Assembly (NCBI RefSeq): GCF_902459475.1
Contig: NZ_LR699115.1
Location: 186,001-250,000 of the forward strand
Source: Aquicella lusitana
GTDB taxonomy: Bacteria > Pseudomonadota > Gammaproteobacteria > DSM-16500
Direction of reading: 5' to 3'
Length of the DNA stretch: 64,000 nucleotides
A program made the position numbers and the translations under genes. Of this stretch, positions 46,131 to 55,241 are shown piece by piece (position 1 is the stretch's first letter; each line of letters starts with the position of its first letter). Below the pieces are notes generated by a model. The model made no database searches. It was not told the origin of the DNA and saw only the letters and a program-made list of their open reading frames with translations.

Positions 46131-46340
46131 TCAGGGCGTCTTTTTCATTTTTTCCAAGTAGATCAAATAGCAAAGATACCCTGCTGCCACTCCCACGACA
46201 ATGAAAATGAGACGGCCGAGCAAGGCGCCAAAAATAGACATAATAATATCGGTGTTAAGCAAACCCATCAGACCCAAATTGATCCCGCCAACGAGAACAA
46301 TAATCAGGGCAATCCAACCGTAAAGATTTAAGTCTTTCAT
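46131..46340 (-). CDS. DUF378 small membrane protein
   Basis: 69 residues from the ATG at 46340, which follows AAGGAGTTGTAC; the frame also opens with a TTG two codons earlier. Two transmembrane helices, LNLYGWIALIIVLVGGINLGLMGL and IVVGVAAGYLCYLIYL, match DUF378 (YuzA-like). Function unknown. Stands alone next to the palindromic element. Confidence 0.88.
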   Translation of the reverse strand: MKDLNLYGWIALIIVLVGGINLGLMGLLNTDIIMSIFGALLGRLIFIVVGVAAGYLCYLIYLEKMKKTP

Positions 46341-46409
46341 GTACAACTCCTTTTGAAATATTCCGGTTAAACCACTAGATAGGATAGCACAAGAAATAAG
46401 TGTCTCCTA

Positions 46410-48233
46410 CTAGGGCTCTATCCGCCCAGCTGCAATCGATTGCCGGCACATGCCACCACGTGTCCATGACTCACTCCCTACACAGTGATGACAGTAAAAA
46501 AGGCCATCTGGATCGTATTTTTGTTTTATGGCAAATAACCTTGCATAATTATCGCCCCAAAATGCTTTTTGCCAATCCTTTTGAAAATAATCTGCCTCAT
46601 TGACATACGTACCTGCATTGGGAGCAGCCTGAATAAATAGTTGCATGGCCTGGTTAATCTTTTGAACCGTCTTTCCAGCCTCCTTGATATTAGGCTCGCT
46701 ACCTTTTACACCCGGATAAACTTGATTGCTGGCAGCTCCCATAATGACCAAAGCAGCAGAATGAAAGGCAGATGGATGCGTTGCCGTTTCGCGGCCCGCT
46801 TTAATCACATCATGAGGTGCACCTGCTAGACCTTTATTAATGTGAAGCGAAACAGGAGCAAGCCGTGAAGCCTTATAAAATAGATCAGCAAGCTGATTAA
46901 CATTTTTATCTTCAAAAAGTGTAAGGGGCAACCACCAGGATTGATAAGTATACCAATAAGCCGACACTTCCTTACTATTTGGCGCCCACCAAAATTCGCC
47001 TTTCGAGGCCCCTTTTGCTGTATTCAGCTTGATAAATTCGGGATGATTCTTTTCCCAAAAATGATAGTCCCACACCTTTTGGGGAGGTACGGTTATCATT
47101 TTGATTTGTAGAGTATAGTCGTGATTTGCCTGCAGCCAGGCTTGCAAAGGCTGCCATACTTTCTCGGCTTGTTCCTGATTCAATCCTTGAAATACCAGGA
47201 ATATTTCAATCTTGTTATTTGCATTAAATGAAAATTGCTCCCCCCAATGCTCATTATTGAGGTTCTCACGAAAAAAAACAGTAAATTGACGCAGCAGTTT
47301 CTTATAGGCTTCATCGTTTTTGGCAGAAATGGTTCCTTGCAAAAAGCCAAAATACGGAGGAAGTGGATGAGTTTTTAATGTCATTTTTGTGACAACGCCA
47401 AACGTTCCGCCGCCACCGCCGCGTATCGCCCAAAAAAGATCTTGATTCTGGCACTTGTTGGCGATGATCGTTTCACCCTTGGCTGTTACCACTTCTACCT
47501 GCAAGACGCCAGTTGCACCTGTACCGAATTTTTTTGAAAAACTTCCAAAACCACCACCTTGCGTAAATCCTCCTGCAGCGCCAACCGTAGTACATCCCCC
47601 TCCCTGCACATACTGATTATGTTTGTTTGTCGCTTCCTCATAAGCATCCAGCCATCTGCTACCTGCACCTACTGTGATAGCAGAAACAGGCTGTTCGCCT
47701 GCTAAACAGCCAACGGGTACAAAAGAGGGATTAAAACGGATTTCACGCATTTTATGCGTCCATATCAATAACGAATTCGGCGCATTGGACCGCCCCAGAT
47801 AATCATGTCCTGTCCCTTTAATGACAAGCCTCAACTGATGCTGACGCGCAAAATTAACTGCAGCAACAATATCATGCGTTGTTTCTGCTTCAACTGCATA
47901 TTGGCTGACTTGATGATTCCAAGCTCCTAGCCAACCCTGGCTTTGTGATCCGCCTGGATGTGATTCATTAAAAAAAGGATTATGGATTTTTTTTAGCGCC
48001 GACCTGCAAGTCTGACTAGTTGCATTTACCCTGCAGGCAGTCATAGGATCCGTTGGTTTGACAAGCTGCCCTGTAAGCTGTTTTGCTAATGCTTCCCAGT
48101 CCCTGGCTTTGGGCCAGCAGGATTGGCCTGGTTGACAACGGCAGAAAGGTGCCTGCTTGCTTGTTTGCGCCAACGCATTTGAGATAGGGGTAGATAAAAT
48201 AAGCACTAAAATACACATAAAAAACCGTATCAT
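46410..48233 (-). CDS. Secreted berberine-bridge-type FAD oxidoreductase
   Basis: 607 residues. A Sec signal peptide ends near SNALA/QTS (residue ~22). The PCMH FAD domain covers ~110-300, with H143 in KGTGHDYLGRS and C214 in QGGGCTTVGAAGG, the two residues that hold FAD bicovalently in berberine-bridge-like oxidases. A BBE segment (NYARLFAIKQKYDPDGLFYCHH) ends the protein. Extra cysteines suggest disulfides and an extracytoplasmic place. These enzymes oxidise sugars or small metabolites with O2, giving H2O2. Substrate unknown; fungal and plant relatives are common, and transfer is possible. Confidence 0.88.
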   Translation of the reverse strand: MIRFFMCILVLILSTPISNALAQTSKQAPFCRCQPGQSCWPKARDWEALAKQLTGQLVKPTDPMTACRVNATSQTCRSALKKIHNPFFNESHPGGSQSQGWLGAWNHQVSQYAVEAETTHDIVAAVNFARQHQLRLVIKGTGHDYLGRSNAPNSLLIWTHKMREIRFNPSFVPVGCLAGEQPVSAITVGAGSRWLDAYEEATNKHNQYVQGGGCTTVGAAGGFTQGGGFGSFSKKFGTGATGVLQVEVVTAKGETIIANKCQNQDLFWAIRGGGGGTFGVVTKMTLKTHPLPPYFGFLQGTISAKNDEAYKKLLRQFTVFFRENLNNEHWGEQFSFNANNKIEIFLVFQGLNQEQAEKVWQPLQAWLQANHDYTLQIKMITVPPQKVWDYHFWEKNHPEFIKLNTAKGASKGEFWWAPNSKEVSAYWYTYQSWWLPLTLFEDKNVNQLADLFYKASRLAPVSLHINKGLAGAPHDVIKAGRETATHPSAFHSAALVIMGAASNQVYPGVKGSEPNIKEAGKTVQKINQAMQLFIQAAPNAGTYVNEADYFQKDWQKAFWGDNYARLFAIKQKYDPDGLFYCHHCVGSESWTRGGMCRQSIAAGRIEP

Positions 48234-48328
48234 CTTCCCTGTTCCTTTTCCTTAAGGTATCGCGCAATCCGAATTCAGGTTAAAATAGCTCCAGTTTTTG
48301 GTATCTGCATCACCCAATGAAGTAAACA

Positions 48329-49060
48329 ATGATAGTAACATATCCTATGCATTTAAAAGCGCATGAAATTCACATCTGGTCAGCCCATTTAGCACTTACG
48401 CCCGAACAGGAAGAAGCGCAGCTTAGACTATTAAGTCCGGATGAAAATGAACGTGCTCAGCGCTTCCAGTTTCCTATTCATCGCCAGCATTTTATTGCAG
48501 CACGCAGTACTTTGCGCAAAATCCTCGGCGTTTACCTCAACACTTCTCCACAAGATATACGCTTTGTTTATACTGAACATAAAAAACCGCTTTTAGCACA
48601 TCCCGCCTATGCGCGGTTAAAGTTTAATATGGCTCATTCGCATGACATAGCTGTTTATGCCTTTGCTCTGGATCAGATGGTTGGCATTGATATTGAAAAA
48701 ATTAAAACCACTTATAATGCTGCTATTGCTAAACGTTATTTCAGCCAGCAAGAAAATGCAGCATTGGAGCAGCTCTCAGGCAAGGAACAAATAAATGGTT
48801 TTTTTCGTCTCTGGTCACGCAAGGAAGCACTCGTAAAAGCGGCGGGCAAGGGTTTATTTATTCCCCTCTCTAGTTTTTCCGTTTCACTCGACAAGAAATG
48901 TGAAACCGTGCAACTGGAAGGGGAAACCTGGACATTACTGTCACTCGCCCTTCATCCTGCTTACGAAACTGCACTGGCCAGTAATCAGTCCATCCGTTCA
49001 ATTTTGTTTTGGGCTTTTTTTGATCACAGCCCTGTGCAGCTCTCCTCCCTCCATTTATAA
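48329..49060 (+). CDS. 4'-phosphopantetheinyl transferase, Sfp/Gsp type
   Basis: 243 residues. Transfers phosphopantetheine from CoA to carrier proteins of polyketide, nonribosomal peptide or fatty acid systems. Magnesium-binding VGIDIEKIK (Asp and Glu) at ~112-120 and FRLWSRKEALVKAAGKGL at ~158-175 are diagnostic, as is KFNMAHSHDIAVYA. The ATG at 48329 or an in-frame ATG at 48347 could be used. No NRPS or PKS gene is in the window, so the carrier protein lies elsewhere. The 228-bp gap after it shows only a GTTGC/GCAAC hairpin and no coding frame. Confidence 0.92.
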   Translation: MIVTYPMHLKAHEIHIWSAHLALTPEQEEAQLRLLSPDENERAQRFQFPIHRQHFIAARSTLRKILGVYLNTSPQDIRFVYTEHKKPLLAHPAYARLKFNMAHSHDIAVYAFALDQMVGIDIEKIKTTYNAAIAKRYFSQQENAALEQLSGKEQINGFFRLWSRKEALVKAAGKGLFIPLSSFSVSLDKKCETVQLEGETWTLLSLALHPAYETALASNQSIRSILFWAFFDHSPVQLSSLHL

Positions 49061-49287
49061 ATCATGCATAAGCGTTTTTAGTTGCTGCGCTGCAACACAA
49101 CTCATGCTTAAAAGTCCAATAAAAATTGTACTGAATGAAGCGAGTTACGATATAATTAAAGTGTCGCTTCAAATTGAATGGATCATCCGTCATCCCGTAG
49201 CCGATCCGCGTTGACGTCACACTTCCGCCAACCTTCCGTTGCTCGCAGGATGATCAGTCAGTGTCAAAATACAAGGAGGACCCGATT

Positions 49288-49626
49288 ATGCCCTATCAAG
49301 AATTTCTGGAAAACTGGAAAATTTTCTCTGATTTGATAGACAAACTTCCCTCTACGCAGAACGAGCAAATCAATACGTTGATGAAGCGGTATATTGAACA
49401 GAATATCCTTATTATGAATGACGTATTCACCACCAGCATTGACAATCTGAAACGATTGGAAAAAGCAAAAACACCAAATGATATTATTTGCACACAGGCG
49501 CGGTTCACGAATGAACTCAATAAAAAATTGTCCCTGTCAGCACAGCGCTTTTTGAATGCATCCTTAGGCCACATCGCTGACTATAACGAATGGCTCAAAG
49601 CACATTGTGATCTCGCTACTGATTAG
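49288..49626 (+). CDS. Small phasin-like helical protein
   Basis: 112 residues from the ATG at 49288, eight bases after AAGGAGGA; an upstream in-frame GTG at 49261 has no such site. The protein is helical and amphipathic (EFLENWKIFSDLIDKL, QNILIMNDVFTTSIDNLKRL), with the organisation of phasins that coat polyhydroxybutyrate granules. The similarity is weak and I infer the role partly from the 3-hydroxybutyrate dehydrogenase and patatin genes 4 kb downstream. Confidence 0.6.
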   Translation: MPYQEFLENWKIFSDLIDKLPSTQNEQINTLMKRYIEQNILIMNDVFTTSIDNLKRLEKAKTPNDIICTQARFTNELNKKLSLSAQRFLNASLGHIADYNEWLKAHCDLATD

Positions 49627-49699
49627 GATAACGATATGGCAATGTTAAAAGCCTGTATGAGGCATTTTCCAGACAGATGCTTGCTTCCGGTATCTCATC

Positions 49700-50938
49700 A
49701 TGTCATGCCTGCATTATCGTGAAACTGAGCTCTATATTGAAAATAGCCGCCTGAAACAGGTCGCCGAAAAGTTTGGTACACCGTGCTATGTCTATTCCAG
49801 CTCAGCGCTAGCATCAAACTGGCAAGCCTTTGATGAAGCCCTTAAATCCATTCCGCATCGTATCTGTTATGCGGTAAAAGCCAACAGCAATCTTGCGATT
49901 CTTCATCAGCTCGCCAAATTGAATTCCGGTTTTGATATTGTATCGCTGGGTGAATTAGAACGGGTTATTGCTGCAGGCGGTGATCCTAAGAAAGTGATTT
50001 TTTCAGGTATTGGTAAAAGCGAGATAGAAATTGAGCAGGCGATTAAAAAAAAGATCCACTGTTTCAATGTGGAATCTGAAGCCGAGCTGGAAAAACTGCA
50101 CCAAATCGCCTCTCGGCTAAACACGACTGTTAATGTTGCCTTGCGCGTGAACCCTAACATTGATCCGCACACGCATAATTACATTTCAACTGGATTGAAA
50201 GAAAATAAATTTGGAATTGAAATCAATAAAATTATCCCACTCGGACGTCAGCTGGCTTCCGCCTCACATTTGCGGTTAATAGGCATTGCTTCTCACATTG
50301 GTTCGCAGATTGTTAAGCTGAATCCTTTTTTAAGCGCTGCAAATCGCTTGCTGGATATTTATCTTGAGCTACGTAAATCCGGTATCAACGTTCAGCATAT
50401 TAATGTGGGCGGTGGTCTTGGAATTACTTATCATGATGAGCATCCGCCCGCTATCGCTGAATATGTAAAAGCCCTGCAGCAGAAATTTCTCAAACACCCC
50501 GTTGAAATTATCATTGAACCGGGCCGTTCGATCGTAGGTAATGCAGGAGCCCTGCTTACACGAATTGAATATCTCAAGCATACCAGCCAGAAAAATTTTG
50601 TGATAGTTGATACAGGAATGAATGACTTATTACGCCCCGCTCTTTATAATGCATGGCAAGCGATTTTGCCGGTAGAATTGCGTAATTCAGAAAAAAGGAC
50701 CTATGATATCGCAGGCCCTGTCTGTGAATCCGCTGATTTTCTGGGAAAAAATCGCACCCTGGCTGTTCAGCCCGGCGATTATCTTGCCATTGATTCAGCT
50801 GGTGCATATGGCTTCAGCATGAGTTCAAATTATAACTCGCGTTGCCGTCCAGCTGAAGTGTTGATTGAAAACGACAAGATGCGCCTCATTCGCCGGCGCG
50901 AAACAATTGAAGATTTGTTTGCCCTTGAAAAAATATGA
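49700..50938 (+). CDS. lysA: Diaminopimelate decarboxylase
   Basis: 412 residues, fold type III PLP enzyme; makes lysine from meso-diaminopimelate. PLP lysine K60 in CYAVKANSN, HIGSQI, NVGGGLGITY, EPGRSIVGNAG and CESADFLGK are all present. It begins the lysA/FAH-like/acyl-CoA dehydrogenase run; the next gene starts 6 bp after its stop, so the three genes are probably cotranscribed although their pathways differ. Confidence 0.95.
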   Translation: MSCLHYRETELYIENSRLKQVAEKFGTPCYVYSSSALASNWQAFDEALKSIPHRICYAVKANSNLAILHQLAKLNSGFDIVSLGELERVIAAGGDPKKVIFSGIGKSEIEIEQAIKKKIHCFNVESEAELEKLHQIASRLNTTVNVALRVNPNIDPHTHNYISTGLKENKFGIEINKIIPLGRQLASASHLRLIGIASHIGSQIVKLNPFLSAANRLLDIYLELRKSGINVQHINVGGGLGITYHDEHPPAIAEYVKALQQKFLKHPVEIIIEPGRSIVGNAGALLTRIEYLKHTSQKNFVIVDTGMNDLLRPALYNAWQAILPVELRNSEKRTYDIAGPVCESADFLGKNRTLAVQPGDYLAIDSAGAYGFSMSSNYNSRCRPAEVLIENDKMRLIRRRETIEDLFALEKI

Positions 50939-50944
50939 GTGATT

Positions 50945-51805
50945 ATGAAACTAGTACGTTACGGTGATCCGGGCCGCGAAAAACCGGGTTGCCTGGACAA
51001 AGCAGGATGTCTTCGCGATCTGTCCCATCTTATTTCTGATATTGCCGGAGATGCCTTATCACCCGCAAAACTGGCTGAGCTAAGCAAGCTGGAAACCGAA
51101 AGTCTTCCCCTTGTAGAAAACCAACCTCGTCTTGGTCCCTGCGTTCATCAGGTAGGAAAATTTTTATGTATTGGTCTCAATTACGAAGACCATGCGAAAG
51201 AAACGGGCGTAGAAAACCCATCTGAACCTGTAGTTTTTTTAAAAGCCACCAGTGCCATTACAGGGCCTTATGATCCTATTGTGATTCCGCATGGATCCAC
51301 ACATACCGACTGGGAAGTGGAGCTGGGTGTAGTGATTGGCAAGCGTGCAAAGCACGTTCCTTTGGGGAAAGCAGGTGACTATATTGCCGGTTATTGCGTG
51401 ATTAATGATGTCTCGGAACGGCATTTTCAAAAACACAATACCAGTCAATGGGCCAAAGGCAAAAGCTGCGATACCTTTGGCCCTATCGGCCCCTGGCTTG
51501 TGACCTCCGATGAAATTGCTGATCCCCAGCAGCTTTCTTTATGGCTGGAAGTAGATGGAAAACGGTATCAGGACGGCCATACTAGCAAGATGATTTTCGA
51601 CGTAAAACATCTCGTTAGTTATTTAAGCCGGTTTTTCACACTCTATCCAGGTGATATTATTTCCACTGGCACACCGGCGGGTGTGGGATATGCACAAAAA
51701 CCGGAAGCGATCTATCTCAAGCCTGGACAAACCGTCAGACTTGGTATCACAGGTCTAGGTGAGCAAAAGCACAAAACGACAGCGGAAGATATCCTTCCAC
51801 GCTAA
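50945..51805 (+). CDS. Fumarylacetoacetate-hydrolase family protein (diketo-acid hydrolase-like)
   Basis: 286 residues from the ATG at 50945. FAH superfamily core: CIGLNYEDHAKETG, metal-binding DWEVELGVVIGKRAKHV, and GDIISTGTPAGVG. The closest recognised type is the ureidoglycolate lyase / 2,4-diketo-3-deoxy-L-fuconate hydrolase group, which cleaves C-C bonds of diketo acids. It differs clearly from the tyrosine-pathway FAH at 13.5 kb and is not a duplicate. Substrate unknown. 11 bp before the acyl-CoA dehydrogenase gene. Confidence 0.88.
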   Translation: MKLVRYGDPGREKPGCLDKAGCLRDLSHLISDIAGDALSPAKLAELSKLETESLPLVENQPRLGPCVHQVGKFLCIGLNYEDHAKETGVENPSEPVVFLKATSAITGPYDPIVIPHGSTHTDWEVELGVVIGKRAKHVPLGKAGDYIAGYCVINDVSERHFQKHNTSQWAKGKSCDTFGPIGPWLVTSDEIADPQQLSLWLEVDGKRYQDGHTSKMIFDVKHLVSYLSRFFTLYPGDIISTGTPAGVGYAQKPEAIYLKPGQTVRLGITGLGEQKHKTTAEDILPR

Positions 51806-51816
51806 CGGAGAAAAAA

Positions 51817-52971
51817 ATGGATTTTAGTTTAACGCATGAGCAGTCTGCCATTCGTGAAATGGCGCGCAATTTCGCGGAAAAAGAAATGGCCCCTTTTGCA
51901 AACGAGTGGGATGAAAAATATATATTTCCTGTAGATACCCTACGCAAAGCGGCATCCCTGGGTCTTGCTGCCATCTATGTACGTAGCGATGTGGGCGGAA
52001 CGGAATTGAATCGCCTTGATAGCGCCATTATTTTCGAAGAACTTGCCACCGCCTGCCCCTCTACCGCTGCGTATCTGTCCATTCATAACATGGTGGGATG
52101 GTTGATTGATCAATATGCAGATGAATCCTTACGTCAAACCTGGCTTCCCAAGCTTGCTACCATGGAAGTCATGAGCAGCTATTGTCTTACTGAACCCGGT
52201 TCAGGCTCCGATGCGGCTTCACTTAAAACCCTGGCAGTACGCGATAATGACCATTATGTCTTAAATGGTGCAAAAGCGTTTATATCAGGCGGCTCGACCA
52301 GTGATATCTATGTTTGTATGGTACGCACAGGGGGCGAAGGCCCGCACGGCATCAGCTGTCTATTAGTTGAAAAGGATCGTCCCGGCATCAGCTTTGGAAA
52401 ACGCGAACAAAAACTGGGTTGGCACAGTCAGCCAACCACCATGGTATTTTTTGAAAATTGTCGTGTCCCGGTCAGTAACCGCATTGGCGAGGAAGGACAG
52501 GGATTCAAAATCGCCTTATCAGCTTTGAATGGCGGGCGTATTAATATCGCTGCCTGCTCACTGGGCGGCGCAAAAAATTGTCTGGAGCTGGCGCGCCAAT
52601 ACATGCTGGAGCGAACACAATTCAAACAAAAACTCGCGGAGTTTGAAGCCCTGCAATTCACTTTTGCTGATATGCTAACCCATCTTGAAGCCTCACGCAT
52701 GATGGTATATCGCGCCGCTTTTGCTCTGGATGAAAAAGATCCCCACGCCATCATGTACTGTGCCATGGCCAAACGGCTTGCCACCGATCTCTGCTTTACT
52801 ATCTGCGACCAGGCGCTACAGCTCCACGGTGGTTATGGTTATATTCGCGACTATCCCATTGAACGATACTTCCGTGATTTACGCGTTCACCAAATCCTTG
52901 AAGGTACAAACGAAATTATGCGGCTGATTATTGCCCGGCAAGCCTTTCAGGAAACATTTAAGCTTTGTTAA
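51817..52971 (+). CDS. Acyl-CoA dehydrogenase (short/branched-chain type)
   Basis: 384 residues, standard length. FAD-dependent alpha,beta-oxidation of an acyl-CoA. YCLTEPGSGSDAASLKT is the FAD/substrate signature, LHGGYGYIRDYPIERYFRDLRV the second signature, and the catalytic glutamate lies in EGTNEIMR. The pattern resembles isobutyryl-CoA or short/branched-chain enzymes, so a role in valine or related breakdown is plausible but not proven. GGAGA precedes the ATG. Confidence 0.92.
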   Translation: MDFSLTHEQSAIREMARNFAEKEMAPFANEWDEKYIFPVDTLRKAASLGLAAIYVRSDVGGTELNRLDSAIIFEELATACPSTAAYLSIHNMVGWLIDQYADESLRQTWLPKLATMEVMSSYCLTEPGSGSDAASLKTLAVRDNDHYVLNGAKAFISGGSTSDIYVCMVRTGGEGPHGISCLLVEKDRPGISFGKREQKLGWHSQPTTMVFFENCRVPVSNRIGEEGQGFKIALSALNGGRINIAACSLGGAKNCLELARQYMLERTQFKQKLAEFEALQFTFADMLTHLEASRMMVYRAAFALDEKDPHAIMYCAMAKRLATDLCFTICDQALQLHGGYGYIRDYPIERYFRDLRVHQILEGTNEIMRLIIARQAFQETFKLC

Positions 52972-52998
52972 GCTAGATGGATTATAATAAAGAAATAG

Positions 52999-53151
52999 AA
53001 CGATTATGCCAACGCAGTGGCTGGTATCCAGTCAAAAGAAGGACAATCAGCAGAATAAGTATGTTTTTTATACGATTAAGGAACAAATTCTGCAGCATGA
53101 ACTCAATTTTGAGTTTTTACTAGATACCAGCCCTGAGTTGGCATAATCGTT
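52999..53151. mobile_element. 153-bp MITE-like inverted-repeat element
   Basis: Left arm 52999-53032 and right arm 53119-53151 are ~33-bp inverted repeats beginning AACGATTATGCCAAC and differing at only three positions plus one indel. The 86-bp centre is AT-rich, with a small ACTCAATTTTGAGT palindrome and no coding frame. I could not find a clean target duplication. It lies between the acyl-CoA dehydrogenase gene and hbdH and leaves the latter's ribosome binding site intact. Confidence 0.6.
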
Positions 53152-53185
53152 TTATGTGTGCCATCTAAACTGGAGGGAACCAGCT

Positions 53186-53968
53186 ATGCGTCTTAAGGAC
53201 AAGATTGCCGTCATTACAGGGGCTGCCAGCGGAATCGGAAAACGAATCGCCGAAGTGTTTGCACGCGAAGGCGCCAAGGTAGTGATTGCAGACGTCAATG
53301 CCTCTCAAGCTGAAGCAGCTGCCAAGGATATTCAGGCACAAAAAGGCGAGGCAATGGGGCTTAAAATGGATGTGACAAATGAAACTGACGTAGATAACGG
53401 TATTGCTCAAGTCATCGAAAAATATGGCAACGTAGATATTCTCATCAGCAATGCCGGTATACAGCATATCGATCCCATTGATAAATTATCTTTTGCTGAC
53501 TGGAAAAAACTATTAGCGATACAGCTTGATGGTGCGTTCCTGACAACACGCGCATGTCTACGCTCCATGTATGCAGCAGGACGCGGCGGCAGCATTATTT
53601 ACATGGGTTCCGTCCATTCCAAAGAAGCGTCCCCACTAAAAGCACCCTATGTCACTTCCAAGCACGGCTTGATTGGCCTTTGCGAAGTCGTAGCCAAAGA
53701 AGGCGCAAAACATAATGTACGAGCCAATGTGATTTGTCCGGGTTATGTTAAAACCCCATTGGTAGAAAAACAGATTCCTGAACAAGCAAAAGAATTAGGT
53801 ATCAGCGAGCAGGATGTCATTGCAAAAGTCATGCTCAAAGATACAGTAGACCAACAATTTACGACGACGACCGATGTCGCCGAAGTTGCTTTGTTTTTCG
53901 CCTCTTTTGAGTCTAACGCCTTGACGGGTCAGTCACTTGTCGTCAGTCATGGATGGTACATGCAATAA
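53186..53968 (+). CDS. 3-hydroxybutyrate dehydrogenase (SDR)
   Basis: 260 residues from the ATG at 53186, preceded by GGAGGGAACC. Classical short-chain dehydrogenase: TGAASGIGKRIAE at ~12-24, NAGIQHIDP, catalytic Ser in GSVHS and Tyr-x3-Lys in YVTSKHG. HLKDT-like MLKDTVDQQFTTTTDVAE and TGQSLVVSHGW at the end are typical of HBDH. Converts (R)-3-hydroxybutyrate to acetoacetate with NAD+, so it joins polyhydroxybutyrate breakdown to the acetoacetate also made by FAH. Confidence 0.92.
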   Translation: MRLKDKIAVITGAASGIGKRIAEVFAREGAKVVIADVNASQAEAAAKDIQAQKGEAMGLKMDVTNETDVDNGIAQVIEKYGNVDILISNAGIQHIDPIDKLSFADWKKLLAIQLDGAFLTTRACLRSMYAAGRGGSIIYMGSVHSKEASPLKAPYVTSKHGLIGLCEVVAKEGAKHNVRANVICPGYVKTPLVEKQIPEQAKELGISEQDVIAKVMLKDTVDQQFTTTTDVAEVALFFASFESNALTGQSLVVSHGWYMQ

Positions 53969-54033
53969 GAACCATCCTGTAGGAGTACATGAACATACGT
54001 CATTGCTCCAGTTTGCGTCAATAAGGAGATGCC

Positions 54034-55173
54034 ATGGCAAAGGATCTTGCCTCATCATTTGACCGCATTATCTATCTTTTCCAAGGCGGCGGTGCGCTAG
54101 GCGCCTATCAGGTAGGTGTATTCAAAGCCTTGCATGAAAATGGTTATTTACCAGACTGGATGATTGGCACTTCCATAGGTGCAATCAATAGTGCCATTGT
54201 CGCAGGCAATAAACCAGAAAAACGGATTGAAAAACTGGAGGGATTTTGGAATAGCATCTCAACCAAACTCCCGGCTATGCCAGACACATTAAACAATATT
54301 GTTATGGAACGCTGGCATCATTTTGTGAGCGCACAGATGACAGCCTGGTTTGGGCAGCCCGGGTTTTTTCGGCCACGCTGGTGGAATCCCTGGTGGAGCC
54401 TGCAGAGCACAGTAGACAAACTAAGTTACTACGACACCAGCGAATTGCGCGAAACATTGCTGCGCTATGTTGATTTTGACCTGATCAACCAGAAAAAAGT
54501 GCGGCTTAGCATTGGGTCTGTGCGAGTTGCAACGGGTGAATTGGTTTACTTTGACAATACTAAAATTGAGATTACGCCCGAACATGTAATGGCAAGCGGT
54601 GCGCTGCCGCCCGGATTTCCTGCCGTCTGTATTGATAACGCCATGTATTGGGATGGCGGAGTACATTCAAATACCCAGGTCAATCTTTTGTTCAAGGAAG
54701 ATGAACCCATCCGCTCACTCTGTTTTATGGTGCATCTCTTTGATTCATACGGGACACGCCCCATTACGATGGATGGTATTTACAAGCGGCAAAAAGATAT
54801 CAGCTATTCAAGTCATCATCATCAGTTCATTACCGCCTATGGTATGGTGCAAAACTTAAGGCATGCTATCCGGGTCCTGAGCGAAAATATGCCCGAAGAA
54901 AAGTTGAATTCTGCCGAATTAAAAGAATTAATCGAGCTTGGACACAGCGGGGTCATCCATCTTGCGCGCTTCCATTATAAAGGAAAATTATCTGACCTCT
55001 CCTCAAAGGATTATGAGTTTTCTTTATCATCCGTCATGGAACATATTAAAAATGGGTGTGAAGATGCTGCCCGAACCCTGCGTAAACCGCCGTGGGAAGA
55101 AGTGCTACCTGAAGATATCGGCCTGGTGGTATATGAATTATCTGACGATCCTGCTACAGATCATCAGATTTAA
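54034..55173 (+). CDS. Patatin-like phospholipase with DUF3734 tail
   Basis: 379 residues. Oxyanion loop QGGGALGAYQVGV at ~17-29, nucleophile S47 in GTSIGA and the partner Asp in MYWDGGVHSN near 209 form the patatin Ser-Asp dyad. The C-terminal third matches the DUF3734 extension. AAGGAG precedes the ATG. This type is commonly found next to 3-hydroxybutyrate dehydrogenase, as here (65 bp apart), suggesting a role in polyhydroxybutyrate or lipid turnover. An effector role, as for Legionella VipD, seems less likely given that context. Confidence 0.9.
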   Translation: MAKDLASSFDRIIYLFQGGGALGAYQVGVFKALHENGYLPDWMIGTSIGAINSAIVAGNKPEKRIEKLEGFWNSISTKLPAMPDTLNNIVMERWHHFVSAQMTAWFGQPGFFRPRWWNPWWSLQSTVDKLSYYDTSELRETLLRYVDFDLINQKKVRLSIGSVRVATGELVYFDNTKIEITPEHVMASGALPPGFPAVCIDNAMYWDGGVHSNTQVNLLFKEDEPIRSLCFMVHLFDSYGTRPITMDGIYKRQKDISYSSHHHQFITAYGMVQNLRHAIRVLSENMPEEKLNSAELKELIELGHSGVIHLARFHYKGKLSDLSSKDYEFSLSSVMEHIKNGCEDAARTLRKPPWEEVLPEDIGLVVYELSDDPATDHQI

Positions 55174-55241
55174 TTTTTTATTTAAGCAAATTAAGCAAGA
55201 AGATGTTTCTGTTGCGCACTATTTTAATTTCATTCTAATTA

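Noticed and set aside
50945..51805. Duplicate of the tyrosine-pathway fumarylacetoacetase
   Set aside because: Only the superfamily core is shared; motifs and length place it in a different FAH subgroup.
54034..55173. Patatin-like VipD-type effector
   Set aside because: Its DUF3734 tail and the adjacent 3-hydroxybutyrate dehydrogenase fit a metabolic role better, and no effector-like tail is evident.
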